This document shows positions 24,938 to 33,787 of a stretch of DNA of 64,000 nucleotides, piece by piece. Position numbers and translations under genes: made by a program. Source of the DNA: Stigmatella ashevillena (GTDB lineage Bacteria; Myxococcota; Myxococcia; Myxococcales; Myxococcaceae); NCBI RefSeq assembly GCF_028368975.1, contig NZ_JAQNDM010000002.1:3776425-3840424 (forward strand), read 5' to 3'. The notes below the pieces were generated by a model that had not been told where the DNA came from, ran no database searches, and worked only from the letters and a program-made list of their open reading frames with translations. Each line of letters starts with the position of its first letter. Positions within the stretch are counted from its first letter, which is position 1.

Positions 24938-26287
24938 ATGGACGAGCTGTCCCCCCTCACACTCCCGTCCGGGACCGTTCTGGGCACATGGCAGTTGGAA
25001 GACCGCGTGGGCTACGGGGCCTATGGGGCCGTCTACCGCGCCCACCGGATGGGGCAGATTTCTCCCCAACCCGTGGCCCTCAAGTTGGCGCTCTACTCGA
25101 ACGACCCGCGCTTCGAGCGCGAAGCGGAACTGCTCGCCCGGGTTCACCACCCCAACGTGCCTCGTCTCCTGGCTCAAGGCTCCTGGCGCGGAGGCCGCTG
25201 GAACGCCTCTTACCCCTACCTCGTGATGGACTGGGTGGAAGGCCGTCGGCTGTACCGCTGGGCTCAACAGCACCCGCTCACCTCTCGCCAGATGCTGCGG
25301 ATCCTCGCCCAGGTGGCTCGAGCCCTGGAGGCCACCCACGCCGCCCGGGGCCTCCACCGGGACGTTAAAGGAGACAACATCTTGGTGGGCCCCCACGGTC
25401 AGGCCTTCCTCATGGACTTTGGCTGTGGCACCTGGGCGGGGGCCTCTCTCCTCACCCGAGAGGTGCTCGCTCCCGGCACCCGGCCCTACCGCAGCCCCCA
25501 GGCGTTGCGGTTCCATGAGAAACACGTCCGCTCGGCCAACGCCCATTACGGTGCCACTCCCGCCGATGACGTGTATGCGCTCGGCGTCACCGCGTATCAC
25601 CTGTGCACGGGAACCTATCCGCCACCCACGCTCACCAGGGATGATGAACGCGATACGCTGGCGGTCCGGGTACCTCCTCCCAGCCAACGGGTCCCGCTGG
25701 CTCCCGTCTTGGAGTCCCTCATCCTCCGCATGCTCTCCGACAACCCACAGGACCGAGGCAGCGCCGCCGAGCTGGCCATGGCCATGGAGCAGGCGGCGAC
25801 AAGCCCAGGAGATGGCCTGGATATCCCCATGAACCCACCCTCACCCGTTGCGCCCACGGTGGGGGCAAATTCCTCGGTCTCTCTCTCGCGTCACGGCGGG
25901 CTCATCCCCCTGCCCGTGCTTCCCGTGGCCGTTGGACTCCTCGTCCTGTGCTCCCAGCACTTGAACGTTCGGGCGCGCTGGCCTCACACCTCGGACTCGC
26001 AAGATGGAGGCACGGGAGGCGTGGCCGATGCGGCCGTGGAGACACCTTCGCTCTCCGGTGAGCCGCTGGAACCCAAGCCGCATGGGCTGAGCCTCGACAT
26101 GCCCAAGGAGCCCCTCCCGGGCCAACGCCGCCCCCCGTGTCCTCGCCCCCAGATTGGCCTCCAGGGAGGATGCTGGTTTGAATTGAGAGCCACGCCTCCC
26201 TGCGGAGAGGGCGCCTACGCCTGGAAGGATGCCTGCTATTCCCCTGTGCCAGCGCCCCAGCGCCCCAGCACGTCCGACAAACCGTAG
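24938..26287 (+). CDS. Hanks-type serine/threonine protein kinase
   Basis: A 449-residue kinase. The kinase domain (about 15-285) has the glycine loop VGYGAYGAVYRA, VALKLA (ATP Lys), the catalytic HRDVKGDNIL, DFGCGTW and the APGTRPYRSPQ activation end. One hydrophobic segment follows (about 320-340, IPLPVLPVAVGLLVL), then an exposed Pro-rich C-terminus with cysteines (PPCPRPQIGLQGGCWFEL), probably periplasmic. DFGCGTW in place of the DFGIA-type sequence is a common myxobacterial variant. ATG 24938 has GAAAGGGGG upstream. A loose fragment of another kinase G-loop occurs at 57255-57390. Confidence 0.92.
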   Translation: MDELSPLTLPSGTVLGTWQLEDRVGYGAYGAVYRAHRMGQISPQPVALKLALYSNDPRFEREAELLARVHHPNVPRLLAQGSWRGGRWNASYPYLVMDWVEGRRLYRWAQQHPLTSRQMLRILAQVARALEATHAARGLHRDVKGDNILVGPHGQAFLMDFGCGTWAGASLLTREVLAPGTRPYRSPQALRFHEKHVRSANAHYGATPADDVYALGVTAYHLCTGTYPPPTLTRDDERDTLAVRVPPPSQRVPLAPVLESLILRMLSDNPQDRGSAAELAMAMEQAATSPGDGLDIPMNPPSPVAPTVGANSSVSLSRHGGLIPLPVLPVAVGLLVLCSQHLNVRARWPHTSDSQDGGTGGVADAAVETPSLSGEPLEPKPHGLSLDMPKEPLPGQRRPPCPRPQIGLQGGCWFELRATPPCGEGAYAWKDACYSPVPAPQRPSTSDKP

Positions 26288-26373
26288 ACCTCCGTGAGCG
26301 GCCCCCGGGCATGCAAGAACGCCTGGGAGCCCTCGCGAAGACTTCCGCGCCGCGATGGAGGGAGGCCACCTCC

Positions 26374-27072
26374 TCAGACGCACCAGCCTCCGGCCATCGA
26401 GATGACCTGTCCCGCCATGAAGTTGCTGGCATCGGTGGAGAGCGAGAGCGCAAGCTCGGCGGCTTCATACCCTTCGCCGGTCCGGCCAGCGGGGATATTG
26501 GCCACGAGCGAGTCGCGCATTCCAGGCTCGGCGAGCATCGCGGGCGTGAAGTAGGTGACGTTCTCCAGGTAAGACGGGGCGATGGCGTTGAACTGTATGT
26601 TGTAGGGGGCCACCTCTGCGCCAGTGGCCAGGACGAAGGCGTTTTGGGCACCCCGCGCCGCGGAGTAGACCGCCAACCCTGGGATGGCCCGGACGGCAAC
26701 GGCGCTGGTGAAGGCCACGATCTTTCCGGAACGGCGCTCGATCATCTGCGGAAGGATCGCGCGAACGAAGCGGACCATGGGCCAGACGACCTCGTCCAGG
26801 TAGGCCTGGAAGTCTTCGTCGGCGAAATCTTGGACCTTTCCGAGCATCTTTGAGTAGGGCGTGAGCCTCAGGGGGCCAGCGAAGTTGGCCACGAGCACGT
26901 CGATCTTTCCCGCTGCTTCGACGACCCGCTGGGGGGCCTTGGGGTCGAGATAATCGCTCGTGTCGGCGATGACCTCGGCCCCTTCTTGGGTGAAGAGCGT
27001 ACAGACCGGCGGGCCAGCATATCGGTCAGCGCTGGTCACGAGCACTCGGCGTCCATGCAATCGTCCGTTCAT
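26374..27072 (-). CDS. Predicted halohydrin dehalogenase (SDR-related)
   Basis: A 232-residue SDR-fold protein that lacks both the Gly-rich NAD motif and the YxxxK of true dehydrogenases. In their place it has the two published halohydrin dehalogenase fingerprints: T-x4-F/Y-x-G as T13-SADR-Y18-A-G20, and S-x12-Y-x3-R as Ser123, Tyr136, Arg140 (FTSAVAVRAIPGLAVYSAAR). The halide-site loop SYLENVTYFTP resembles the HheC type. Such enzymes convert vicinal haloalcohols to epoxides reversibly, without cofactor. It is the second gene of an operon 9 bp behind the VOC gene. Activity is inferred from motifs only. Confidence 0.82.
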   Translation of the reverse strand: MNGRLHGRRVLVTSADRYAGPPVCTLFTQEGAEVIADTSDYLDPKAPQRVVEAAGKIDVLVANFAGPLRLTPYSKMLGKVQDFADEDFQAYLDEVVWPMVRFVRAILPQMIERRSGKIVAFTSAVAVRAIPGLAVYSAARGAQNAFVLATGAEVAPYNIQFNAIAPSYLENVTYFTPAMLAEPGMRDSLVANIPAGRTGEGYEAAELALSLSTDASNFMAGQVISMAGGWCV

Positions 27073-27081
27073 CTTGAGTCC

Positions 27082-27687
27082 TTATTCGAAAGAGAGAGTG
27101 CGGTTGCCAAGAAGGTTTGGCGCTCCGACCCTGAGTGTGGACTTCTGGCGCTCCAGGTGAGCGCTGTAATCGACATAGGCTTCATACAGGTTGTCGATAT
27201 TGGTGGTATCGAACCCGTCAAAGGGCTGACCAGACGGACCGTGAATCCGCTGGACGAGCTCGGAGAAGGGACCATAAGGAACCTGAGGCGCCACAAACAT
27301 CTGGCGAATCCCAGCGCCTGTGTTGTCACGGTAGGTGAGAACTCCGGTCATGAAGCGCCAACCGGCGGCAACCAGCTTGCGGTGGAGTTCTTCCATGTCT
27401 TCACCCGGGCCAATGTTATAGGCCACGTGCTGCGGTCCTGCGCCGTAGCGCTGAACAAACAGGTTGATGGGTGACTTCGGATCGTCACTGACCGAGAGGC
27501 CAGTCATCATCGCCCATGGAAAGTTTGGATCATCGCCACTCGCCAGAGCGATATGCGCGGCAGGATATCGGGGGGTGTGTACCCGAACGTACTCCTTGAA
27601 TCCAAGCAAGCCCCATCGAGTGATGAAGTTATGCTCGTCCTCGGCCGCAGCCACGTAAGTGATATGGTCGATGTGTTGGATGGACAT
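27082..27687 (-). CDS. VOC-fold protein related to 4-hydroxyphenylpyruvate dioxygenase-type enzymes
   Basis: A 201-residue VOC protein. The likely metal ligands are His in QHIDHITYV, His in GPQHVAYNIG and Glu in PFSELVQRIHG, the 2-His-1-Glu arrangement of HPPD-like dioxygenases. It is about half the length of a classical two-domain HPPD, so it is a relative, not HPPD itself. First gene of a two-gene operon with the halohydrin dehalogenase, which suggests joint action on a halogenated or hydroxylated metabolite (inference). The promoter described at 27694-27722 abuts its ATG, and no Shine-Dalgarno sequence precedes it. Confidence 0.85.
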   Translation of the reverse strand: MSIQHIDHITYVAAAEDEHNFITRWGLLGFKEYVRVHTPRYPAAHIALASGDDPNFPWAMMTGLSVSDDPKSPINLFVQRYGAGPQHVAYNIGPGEDMEELHRKLVAAGWRFMTGVLTYRDNTGAGIRQMFVAPQVPYGPFSELVQRIHGPSGQPFDGFDTTNIDNLYEAYVDYSAHLERQKSTLRVGAPNLLGNRTLSFE

Positions 27688-27693
27688 TGCTAT

Positions 27694-27722
27694 CTTATAG
27701 CAACTAAGAATAACAGGCTCAA
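27694..27722 (-). promoter_or_regulatory. Near-consensus promoter giving a probable leaderless transcript
   Basis: On the minus strand TTGAGC (27717-27722), 17 bases, TATAAG (27694-27699) match the -35 and -10 consensus with ideal spacing. The expected start of transcription falls at about the A of ATG 27687. The -10 box sits in a dyad TTGCTAT-N3-ATAGCAA (27687-27703) that could be an operator. Confidence 0.6.
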
Positions 27723-27748
27723 GCAGAAACCCAGGTTATCCTATATTC

Positions 27749-28465
27749 TCACACTCCGGGCAGCGGGGTGAAGGTAACGCCACCGAGCCCCAAGCGCTGA
27801 CATGCGTCTGAAAAACGCTCGGTGCAGACCATCACGGTAGAGAAATCCACCAGCCTGAAGACATCCAGAGGGCCTTGAACGGATGAGACATCCAAGAACC
27901 GTTTCTTGGGCAGAGACAGACCCAAACGACCGCAGCGCGAACACGGCAGAGCATACGCCGAGGGAAAGCAGTCCGGGTGGAGCCTTCCCATGGGAAGCAG
28001 TTCCAGTTCAAGCAGGTCAGGAGGGTGACGCTGACGGAAGCGCAGTTCGGTCCGGCAACCTTTGAGTCCTCGCAGTCCTTCATTCTGGAGTTTCTCCAGA
28101 GCCTCACGTTGAACCAGTAACCACCATGGATAGGGGGACGTGAGTGGCCCAAAGCGGCCTTGCGCCCTGCCGACGAGCGGCCCCAGTGAGGTGCCCGGTG
28201 TCAGCACGCCTCCCGGAGGAAGCTGATGCCGAATCAACTCACAGAGTCGTTCGTACTCTTCAATGGGTTCGGCCCTGGCCTCCTCAAAGGCAGCCGATTG
28301 TGACACTGCTGTCAAATCGACCGATGGATAGGCTCGACTGTTGTCCCCCCACGTGGCTTGACAGACAGGGCATGCGAGAATGCCTGGAAGCCCCCACTTG
28401 TGAGAACCCTCAATATCCCCTGTGTACCCAGAGGACGGATCATTTTCGATGGCGAAGTAATTCAA
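27749..28465 (-). CDS. Double-CXXCG motif protein, orphan SitI-type immunity
   Basis: A 238-residue protein opening MNYFAIENDPSSGYTG and WGLPGILACPVCQATW with YPSVDL close behind, the hallmark of the Myxococcus double-CXXCG paralogue family; the second Cys pair is in PCSRCGRLGL. The end, ACQRLGLGGVTFTPLPGV, is also family-like. Some members are immunity proteins to Sit toxins. The only start is TTG 28465 and no Shine-Dalgarno sequence is visible, so expression may be weak. No toxin gene lies upstream. The next gene on that strand is a glycine-rich lipoprotein. Confidence 0.82.
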   Translation of the reverse strand: MNYFAIENDPSSGYTGDIEGSHKWGLPGILACPVCQATWGDNSRAYPSVDLTAVSQSAAFEEARAEPIEEYERLCELIRHQLPPGGVLTPGTSLGPLVGRAQGRFGPLTSPYPWWLLVQREALEKLQNEGLRGLKGCRTELRFRQRHPPDLLELELLPMGRLHPDCFPSAYALPCSRCGRLGLSLPKKRFLDVSSVQGPLDVFRLVDFSTVMVCTERFSDACQRLGLGGVTFTPLPGV

Positions 28466-28554
28466 GAGGAGGCTGTCTTCGGCCTAAGCAAGAGGGCTCA
28501 AGCAGAGTGCGACTCATAAAAACCGCAGGCAAGCATCCTGTGACCCCTGACTCA

Positions 28555-30222
28555 CTATGGAGAGGGGCAGTTCACTTGAAGCAGTTTGCTGCCTTCGGCG
28601 CCTCGATGGCCAGGGCTCGCTCCGCCCGCCCCGCCGTTCGACAGTTCGGAAGTGAGAGTGTCCACAGGTAGGACAGAATAGGTGGCGTTGGTGCCACACC
28701 AGATGCCCACCGAAGGCCCTCCTCCCCCCCCTCCGCCGGGTCCCCCCTTACCTCCGCTGCCCCCATTTCCCCCGGCAGCGCCATTGCCGCCAATGCTGGA
28801 ATAAGGCGTGCTGGAGGACCCATAAGTACCGGAGACGAGGACGCCATTGGCCCCTTGTCCCCCGAAGCCTCCCACACCGCCATCTCCGCCGGGGCCTCCC
28901 GCGCCTCCCGCCCCTCCGCCTCGGGTGCGCAGCGTGACATGGCTGAGTTGGACATCCGCGCTCTCCAGCACCAGGGCGATGGAAGCCCCGCCGGCCCCTC
29001 CACCTTGGCCGGCTTCTCCTCCGCAGCCGCCGCTGCCTCCCACCCCACTTCCGGCGCCCGCCGCCGCGCTCCTCCCCGCCGAGGCTTGGCATCCGCCCCC
29101 ACTGCCGCCTCCCCCTCCTCCTGCGCCAGACTCTCCCGCGAGACCCGCCGCACCATGATGGGTGGCCACCCAGAGGCCATTTCGCAGCTCGCCCAGGCCA
29201 CTGCCGCCGTCTCCTGCTCCTCCCCCAGTGCCAGGCGCCCCTGTGAGACCCACGAGGCCATTGAGTTCTTCTCCTCGGCAATCATAAGTCCCCGACACGA
29301 GCCTGGCAGTCCCCAACACCCCACCGTCTCCTCCAAGGGTGTTCGGTCTGCCATCCTCTCCTTTGAGTCCCAGGCCGTTATAGCCTCCGCCGTTCTGGCC
29401 ACTGCCTCCCGAGCGATCCTGGCCTCGACACATGAACGGTACGGCATGCCCGCCTTCACCCGCGTTGCTGCCATTGAGTGGAGAGGAGCCCACCCCTCCA
29501 TCCACGCCATTGAGGCCTCCATTGCCGGGTAGGCCGCCGTCTCCGGCGCCGCCGCGTCCTGCTTCCAGGATAGTGCGGTGCAACCGCACCCCTTGCGAGT
29601 TGATGACTTGCAGTGCGATAGACGGCTCGCTGGGCCCTGTCGCATTGGCGGCGAGGATATGCAGCCGCTCCAGGACAACACCCGCGTCTTGTTGCAGGTC
29701 GCGGACCTTGAAGGCGACGGCTCCTCCGGACACCAATGAAGGGCTCTGAAACGGACGGTCCCAGTTTCCAGCCTTTCCCCCATACTGCCCATACAGCGAG
29801 ATGGGACGCGTGAGCTCCAGGTTGGCCTCAGCGTAGGTCCCTTGGGCCAAGTACAGCACCGAGCGATCCATGTTCTCTGGAAGCTGCATCTTCTGGAACG
29901 CTTCGCTCAAGGTCTTCAGCGGGTCGGTGAGAGTGCCCTGAGCGCCGTCCGTGCCTCCGACGGGATCCACGAAGAGGCCCCTCGCCGCGATTCCATCGAC
30001 CCCATCGCAGTTGGCGTCGATGCCCTCGTCGTCCGGCAGATCCTCATCGCTGATGAAGTTGCAGGGGCGGCCACTATCTGGATTTCCGCCATCTGGCGCA
30101 TCGCTGCAGCGATCCGGATAACGCGAGCAGAAGTCCTGCTCCTCGCGTGCGAAATCCACACAGGCGCTGGAACATACAAGCAACGCAAGCAACGAAGGCA
30201 ACCCATAGACTTTCACGGCCAC
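28555..30222 (-). CDS. Glycine-rich repetitive lipoprotein
   Basis: A 555-residue lipoprotein (signal with Cys21 in LVCSSACVD). Residues about 25-75 are Cys- and Asp-rich (CNFISDEDLPDDEGIDANCD, a motif frequent in myxobacterial surface proteins). Residues 80-215 look like a right-handed beta-helix start (FVDPVGGTDGAQGTLTDPLK). From about 220 it is dominated by GGxGG runs, of the PGRS kind. Likely a cell-surface or matrix protein. It overlaps the upstream TPR gene by 10 bp, so the two are co-transcribed. Confidence 0.88.
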   Translation of the reverse strand: MAVKVYGLPSLLALLVCSSACVDFAREEQDFCSRYPDRCSDAPDGGNPDSGRPCNFISDEDLPDDEGIDANCDGVDGIAARGLFVDPVGGTDGAQGTLTDPLKTLSEAFQKMQLPENMDRSVLYLAQGTYAEANLELTRPISLYGQYGGKAGNWDRPFQSPSLVSGGAVAFKVRDLQQDAGVVLERLHILAANATGPSEPSIALQVINSQGVRLHRTILEAGRGGAGDGGLPGNGGLNGVDGGVGSSPLNGSNAGEGGHAVPFMCRGQDRSGGSGQNGGGYNGLGLKGEDGRPNTLGGDGGVLGTARLVSGTYDCRGEELNGLVGLTGAPGTGGGAGDGGSGLGELRNGLWVATHHGAAGLAGESGAGGGGGGSGGGCQASAGRSAAAGAGSGVGGSGGCGGEAGQGGGAGGASIALVLESADVQLSHVTLRTRGGGAGGAGGPGGDGGVGGFGGQGANGVLVSGTYGSSSTPYSSIGGNGAAGGNGGSGGKGGPGGGGGGGPSVGIWCGTNATYSVLPVDTLTSELSNGGAGGASPGHRGAEGSKLLQVNCPSP

Positions 30223-31097
30223 CTCCCTTGAACAAATGCAGAACGTCCGTTCGAGAAGAGCCCGAGTTTGGCCTTGTCCTCAGGTGTCCAAAGGTAAAGG
30301 CCTGCCGCGACCCCCAGTCCAACAAGCCCAGCTCCCAGCAATCCCACCCCAACACTCTGGTAGGTACTCCCTCGATTGGCGCTGCGGTGAGCCTCCGCAC
30401 GTGTCGCCAAACTCGCATCCCCTTCTCTCAAGGCTGATAACTCTTTCCGAGAGAGCCCCCATGATGTTCCACCCGCGAGGAGCAACACGCCTCCGCTGAT
30501 CGCAGGAACCAGCACTTGGGCACGGCGCCAATCGCGCCCGGCAGTCTCCGCTGGCAAGGATGGATGAACCTCTTTTGCCGACGACGGAGCAACAGAAGCC
30601 TCTCCGCTGGACACCTTCTGAGAGGATTCAACCTTTGGCATCAGCGTCTCAGCGCTCAAGGCCGGGAGCTTCTGCGCATCGGGGGCTTTCTTGGGCGGTT
30701 GGCTCGATTTTTTGACTGCCGTGCTCGCCAACTCACGGCTGACATCCTTGCGCACCTTTTCGAAGTAGGCCTCCACTTTGGGAGATACCTTCAAGGGCAG
30801 TGATGCATCGATTTGCAGCAGAAGGGCCGCTTTGAATGCGGCGGCTGACGCCTCCCAACGGCTCATGTCCGCCAGGATGATGCCCTCATACAGCGACAGC
30901 GTGACGTCGTCCTCCATGGTCTGGGCGAAGCGTTGAGCCCGCTCAAGCTGTTTCAAAGCTTGCTCGTACTCGAACGCTTCATAGAGGCTGTTCACGGAGC
31001 GCAGGTAGTTCTGCCACCTGGAATTTTCCTCGGCATGTCCTACCCAAGGGCTCAGCATCAGCACGGCCATCCAGACTGCCTTCTGCCGCATCGTCAT
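30213..31097 (-). CDS. TPR-like periplasmic protein with a C-terminal membrane pair
   Basis: A 294-residue protein with a signal peptide (ending VGHAEE), TPR-like helices at about 30-115 (NSLYEAFEYEQALKQLERAQ, LYEGIILADMSRWEASAAAF), a Lys/Ser/Pro linker, and two hydrophobic helices with glycine zippers at about 195-215 and 248-270. This layout recurs in myxobacteria next to surface lipoproteins. It probably helps assemble or anchor the glycine-rich product encoded immediately downstream (inference from the overlap). Confidence 0.85.
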   Translation of the reverse strand: MTMRQKAVWMAVLMLSPWVGHAEENSRWQNYLRSVNSLYEAFEYEQALKQLERAQRFAQTMEDDVTLSLYEGIILADMSRWEASAAAFKAALLLQIDASLPLKVSPKVEAYFEKVRKDVSRELASTAVKKSSQPPKKAPDAQKLPALSAETLMPKVESSQKVSSGEASVAPSSAKEVHPSLPAETAGRDWRRAQVLVPAISGGVLLLAGGTSWGLSRKELSALREGDASLATRAEAHRSANRGSTYQSVGVGLLGAGLVGLGVAAGLYLWTPEDKAKLGLFSNGRSAFVQGRWP

Positions 31098-31130
31098 GGA
31101 CCCTCCGCGGAGAAACCCGCTCGGCCCAGA

Positions 31131-32156
31131 CTACCCCACGAGTCCCACCAGCACCTTGGTGATTCCGTAGACGATCACCGCCACCAGCGCCGCCGCGGGG
31201 ATGGTGAACACCCACGCCCAGAGGATGCGCCCGGCCGTGCCCCAGCGCACCGCCTGCCACCCCTTGGTCGTCCCCACGCCCACGATGGCTCCGGTGATCG
31301 TATGCGTCGTGGACACCGGGATGCCCAGCTTCGCCAGCGCGATGATGGTGACGCCTCCGCCCGTCTCCGCGCAGAAGCCGCCAATCGGCGCCAGCTTCGT
31401 CAGGCTGTGGCCCATCGTCCGGACGATCCGCCAGCCGCCGAAGAACGTCCCCAGCGCGATCGCCGTATGGCACGAGATGATCATCCACCAGTCGATGTGG
31501 AACGGCCGGTCCTTCCAGATGGTGCCAAAGAGCACCACCGCGATGATGCCCATCACCTTCTGCGCATCGTTCGTCCCGTGGCTGAAGGAGAAGATGGCCG
31601 ACGACACGAGCTGCAGCCGCCGGAACCATGCGTCCACCTTCAGCGGGGTCTGCTTGTGCACCGTCCAGATGCTCCCCAGCATCATCACCGTGCCCAGCAC
31701 CAAGCCGATCAGCGGCGAGAGCACGATGAAGGCGGCGATCTTCGCGATGCCCGAGCCCACCAGCCCTTTGAACCCCAGCACCGGCACCGTGGCGCCAATC
31801 ATGCCCCCCGCCAGCGCGTGGGACGACGAGGACGGCAAGCCCCACCACCACGTCAGCAGGTTCCACACGATGGCGCCCATCAGCGCCGAGAAGATGACCA
31901 TCAGCACCGCCGAGGGCCCTGCGGCGCGCAGCATCTCGAAGTCGATGATGCCCTTGCCCACGGTGTTGGCCACCTGCACGCCCCCACCAAAGGCCGCGAT
32001 GAAGTTGAAGAACGCCGCCCAGGCCACCGCCAGGTTCGGCGACAGCACGCGCGTGGACACCACCGTGGCGATGGAGTTCGCCGCGTCGTGAAAGCCGTTG
32101 ATGAAATCGAAGATCAGCGCGACCGCGACGATGAAGATGACAGCGAAGAGCAGCAT
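31131..32156 (-). CDS. PiT-family inorganic phosphate transporter
   Basis: A 341-residue integral membrane protein with the duplicated PiT signature: DFINGFHDAANSIATVVSTR at the N-terminus and FSFSHGTNDAQKVMG in the second half, plus LPSSSSHALAGGMIGA and PVSTTHTITGAIVGVG. Family members carry metal-phosphate by proton or sodium symport at low affinity. It follows the DUF47 gene by 1 bp, the standard pairing in which the PhoU-like protein controls the transporter. Confidence 0.95.
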   Translation of the reverse strand: MLLFAVIFIVAVALIFDFINGFHDAANSIATVVSTRVLSPNLAVAWAAFFNFIAAFGGGVQVANTVGKGIIDFEMLRAAGPSAVLMVIFSALMGAIVWNLLTWWWGLPSSSSHALAGGMIGATVPVLGFKGLVGSGIAKIAAFIVLSPLIGLVLGTVMMLGSIWTVHKQTPLKVDAWFRRLQLVSSAIFSFSHGTNDAQKVMGIIAVVLFGTIWKDRPFHIDWWMIISCHTAIALGTFFGGWRIVRTMGHSLTKLAPIGGFCAETGGGVTIIALAKLGIPVSTTHTITGAIVGVGTTKGWQAVRWGTAGRILWAWVFTIPAAALVAVIVYGITKVLVGLVG

Positions 32157-32157
32157 T

Positions 32158-32784
32158 TCAGGAGTGCTCCAGGACCACGCCTTCGATGACGTTGGCGACG
32201 CCGTTGCACTTGTCCGTGGCCGTCTCGATCAAGTCGTAGATTTCCTTCCACTTGATGATCGTCAGCGTGTCCACGCCGCTCTTGAAGAGCCGGCCCATGC
32301 CCGCGCGCAGCGCCTCGTCCGTCTGGGACTCCAGCCGCTTGATGTCCTTGCACCCGGCGAGGATCTGGTCGGGCTTCTTGATGAGCCGCAGCGCCGCCAC
32401 CACCTCTTGGACCTTCTCGGTGGACAGAACCAGGAGCCGCGCCAGCTCGGCGGCATCCGGTTGGGTGGTTTCGATCTCGTAATATTGCAGCCGGGCCGCC
32501 GCCGCGTTGGTGAGATCCAACACGTCGTCGATGCGCGACAGCAGCGTGTGGATCTGCGCCCGGTCGAACGGGGTGATGAACTCCTTGTGCAGGCGGTTGT
32601 AGGCCGCGTGCGTCACGTCATCTCCCCGGTGCTCCACCTCCCGGAGCGCTTGGACGCGGGCGGCCACGTCCCGGTAGTCCACCAGCAGGGCGTACAGCAT
32701 CTTCGCCCCCTCCACCGTCACGGCACACTGTGCGTCGAAGGCGTCGAAGAACTCATCGGACTTGGGCATCAGCCTCTTGAGCAT
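32158..32784 (-). CDS. DUF47 PhoU-like phosphate transport regulator
   Basis: A 208-residue all-helical protein from ATG 32784 (MLKRLMPKSDEFFDAFDAQC). It has the DUF47 pattern: REVEHRGDDVTHAAYNRLHK with metal-binding E/D-rich helices, TPFDRAQIHTLLSRIDDVLD, and EIYDLIETATDKCNGVANVI. It probably gates or stabilises the PiT protein encoded next, with which it forms an operon. Confidence 0.93.
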   Translation of the reverse strand: MLKRLMPKSDEFFDAFDAQCAVTVEGAKMLYALLVDYRDVAARVQALREVEHRGDDVTHAAYNRLHKEFITPFDRAQIHTLLSRIDDVLDLTNAAAARLQYYEIETTQPDAAELARLLVLSTEKVQEVVAALRLIKKPDQILAGCKDIKRLESQTDEALRAGMGRLFKSGVDTLTIIKWKEIYDLIETATDKCNGVANVIEGVVLEHS

Positions 32785-33205
32785 CGTGTCTCCTGGGCGC
32801 CCGCCTTCGCGGGCACGGAATGCGACGCGAGGCCGTGACACGCACGTGACCCTCGCGTTGCGGGCCCGTGACTACCCCACCTGACGAGAATCGCCAGCGC
32901 TCAGTGCAAAGGGCTGATTTTTCAGCACAAAAATGGCCCCCGACCCGCCTGGACGGCGGACCCAGGGCCGCGGACCGGGTGGCGCGTCAACGACCGAAGC
33001 GGACACGTCCATTCGGATGCTGACACGTCAATGGGGGGGGGGCCGCCGCGGTTTCAACGCGAGCTCCAGAGGCATCACGGACCGCCGCCCCCCTGGCATC
33101 TCGCTTGCTCTGAGCCAAGCCCGGCAGGACGAACTTCTCGCCGTAAACCCGACGTCAGGGTCCAACAACAACAAACCTCAAACGCAAGAAGGGACTGGCA
33201 ATCAC
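32785..33205. other. Divergent intergenic region, no gene
   Basis: It separates the phosphate operon from the 33206 gene and must hold both promoters. A small dyad GCTGA-TTTT-TCAGC is at 32913-32926. An open frame covers part of it but has no sensible start or domain. No clear -35/-10 pair could be fixed. Confidence 0.4.
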
Positions 33206-33787
33206 ATGACGACGAATATCACTTTCCTGATCGACTCCAATACACTCCCCAAGGGAGGAGCCTCCGTCAACAACGCGGTCGCGGTGGCCCATCCCCCGTT
33301 TCTCCTGAACGGCAAGCTCTCCGACCCGGAGACCAAGGTCCCCATCGCCAGAGGGGAGAGGGTCGTCATCTACACGCAGGAAAAGAATCACCTCCCGACG
33401 GTGAAGGTCGCGCCCAATGGCGTCATCGCGCATTCGTTCCAAGGAGATCCGCTCACCGTCGCGATCATGAAGGACTCCTCGAAGCGGCCCATCGACATCC
33501 CCAACTTCGACATGGATCCAGGCCCCACGCCGGATTTCATCGCGTACCTCGACAACAATACCCAGTGGGGGCCGACCCCCTCTTCCTGGACCAATTGGGC
33601 CAACAATCCCCTGATCGAGCAGGACCTCCAGGCCAGCATGACGCGCAGCTACATCCCGTACGCCACCTTCAACGCCAGCACCCTCGTGAACGGTGAGTTC
33701 CAGTACGGGCTGGTGTTCGGGCTGACGCGGGATGGGAAGACCGTCGAGTACTTCTACTTCGATCCCTATCTCGTCATCAGCGCGTAA
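33206..33787 (+). CDS. Unknown cytoplasmic protein, weakly AidA/PixA-like
   Basis: A 193-residue protein from ATG 33206 with GAAGGGA upstream. No signal peptide. Beta-rich, opening TTNITFLIDSNTLPKG and ending YGLVFGLTRDGKTVEYFYFDPYLVISA. The closing pattern (hydrophobic strand, DGK, YFYFDPYLVI) recalls AidA/PixA inclusion-body proteins, but the resemblance is faint. The long frame upstream of the ATG is rejected because it has no domain and an odd composition. Stands alone. Confidence 0.75.
   Translation: MTTNITFLIDSNTLPKGGASVNNAVAVAHPPFLLNGKLSDPETKVPIARGERVVIYTQEKNHLPTVKVAPNGVIAHSFQGDPLTVAIMKDSSKRPIDIPNFDMDPGPTPDFIAYLDNNTQWGPTPSSWTNWANNPLIEQDLQASMTRSYIPYATFNASTLVNGEFQYGLVFGLTRDGKTVEYFYFDPYLVISA

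Noticed and set aside
27082..27687. Calling the VOC gene a 4-hydroxyphenylpyruvate dioxygenase
   Set aside because: It is only 201 residues, about half the length of HPPD, and lacks the second domain.
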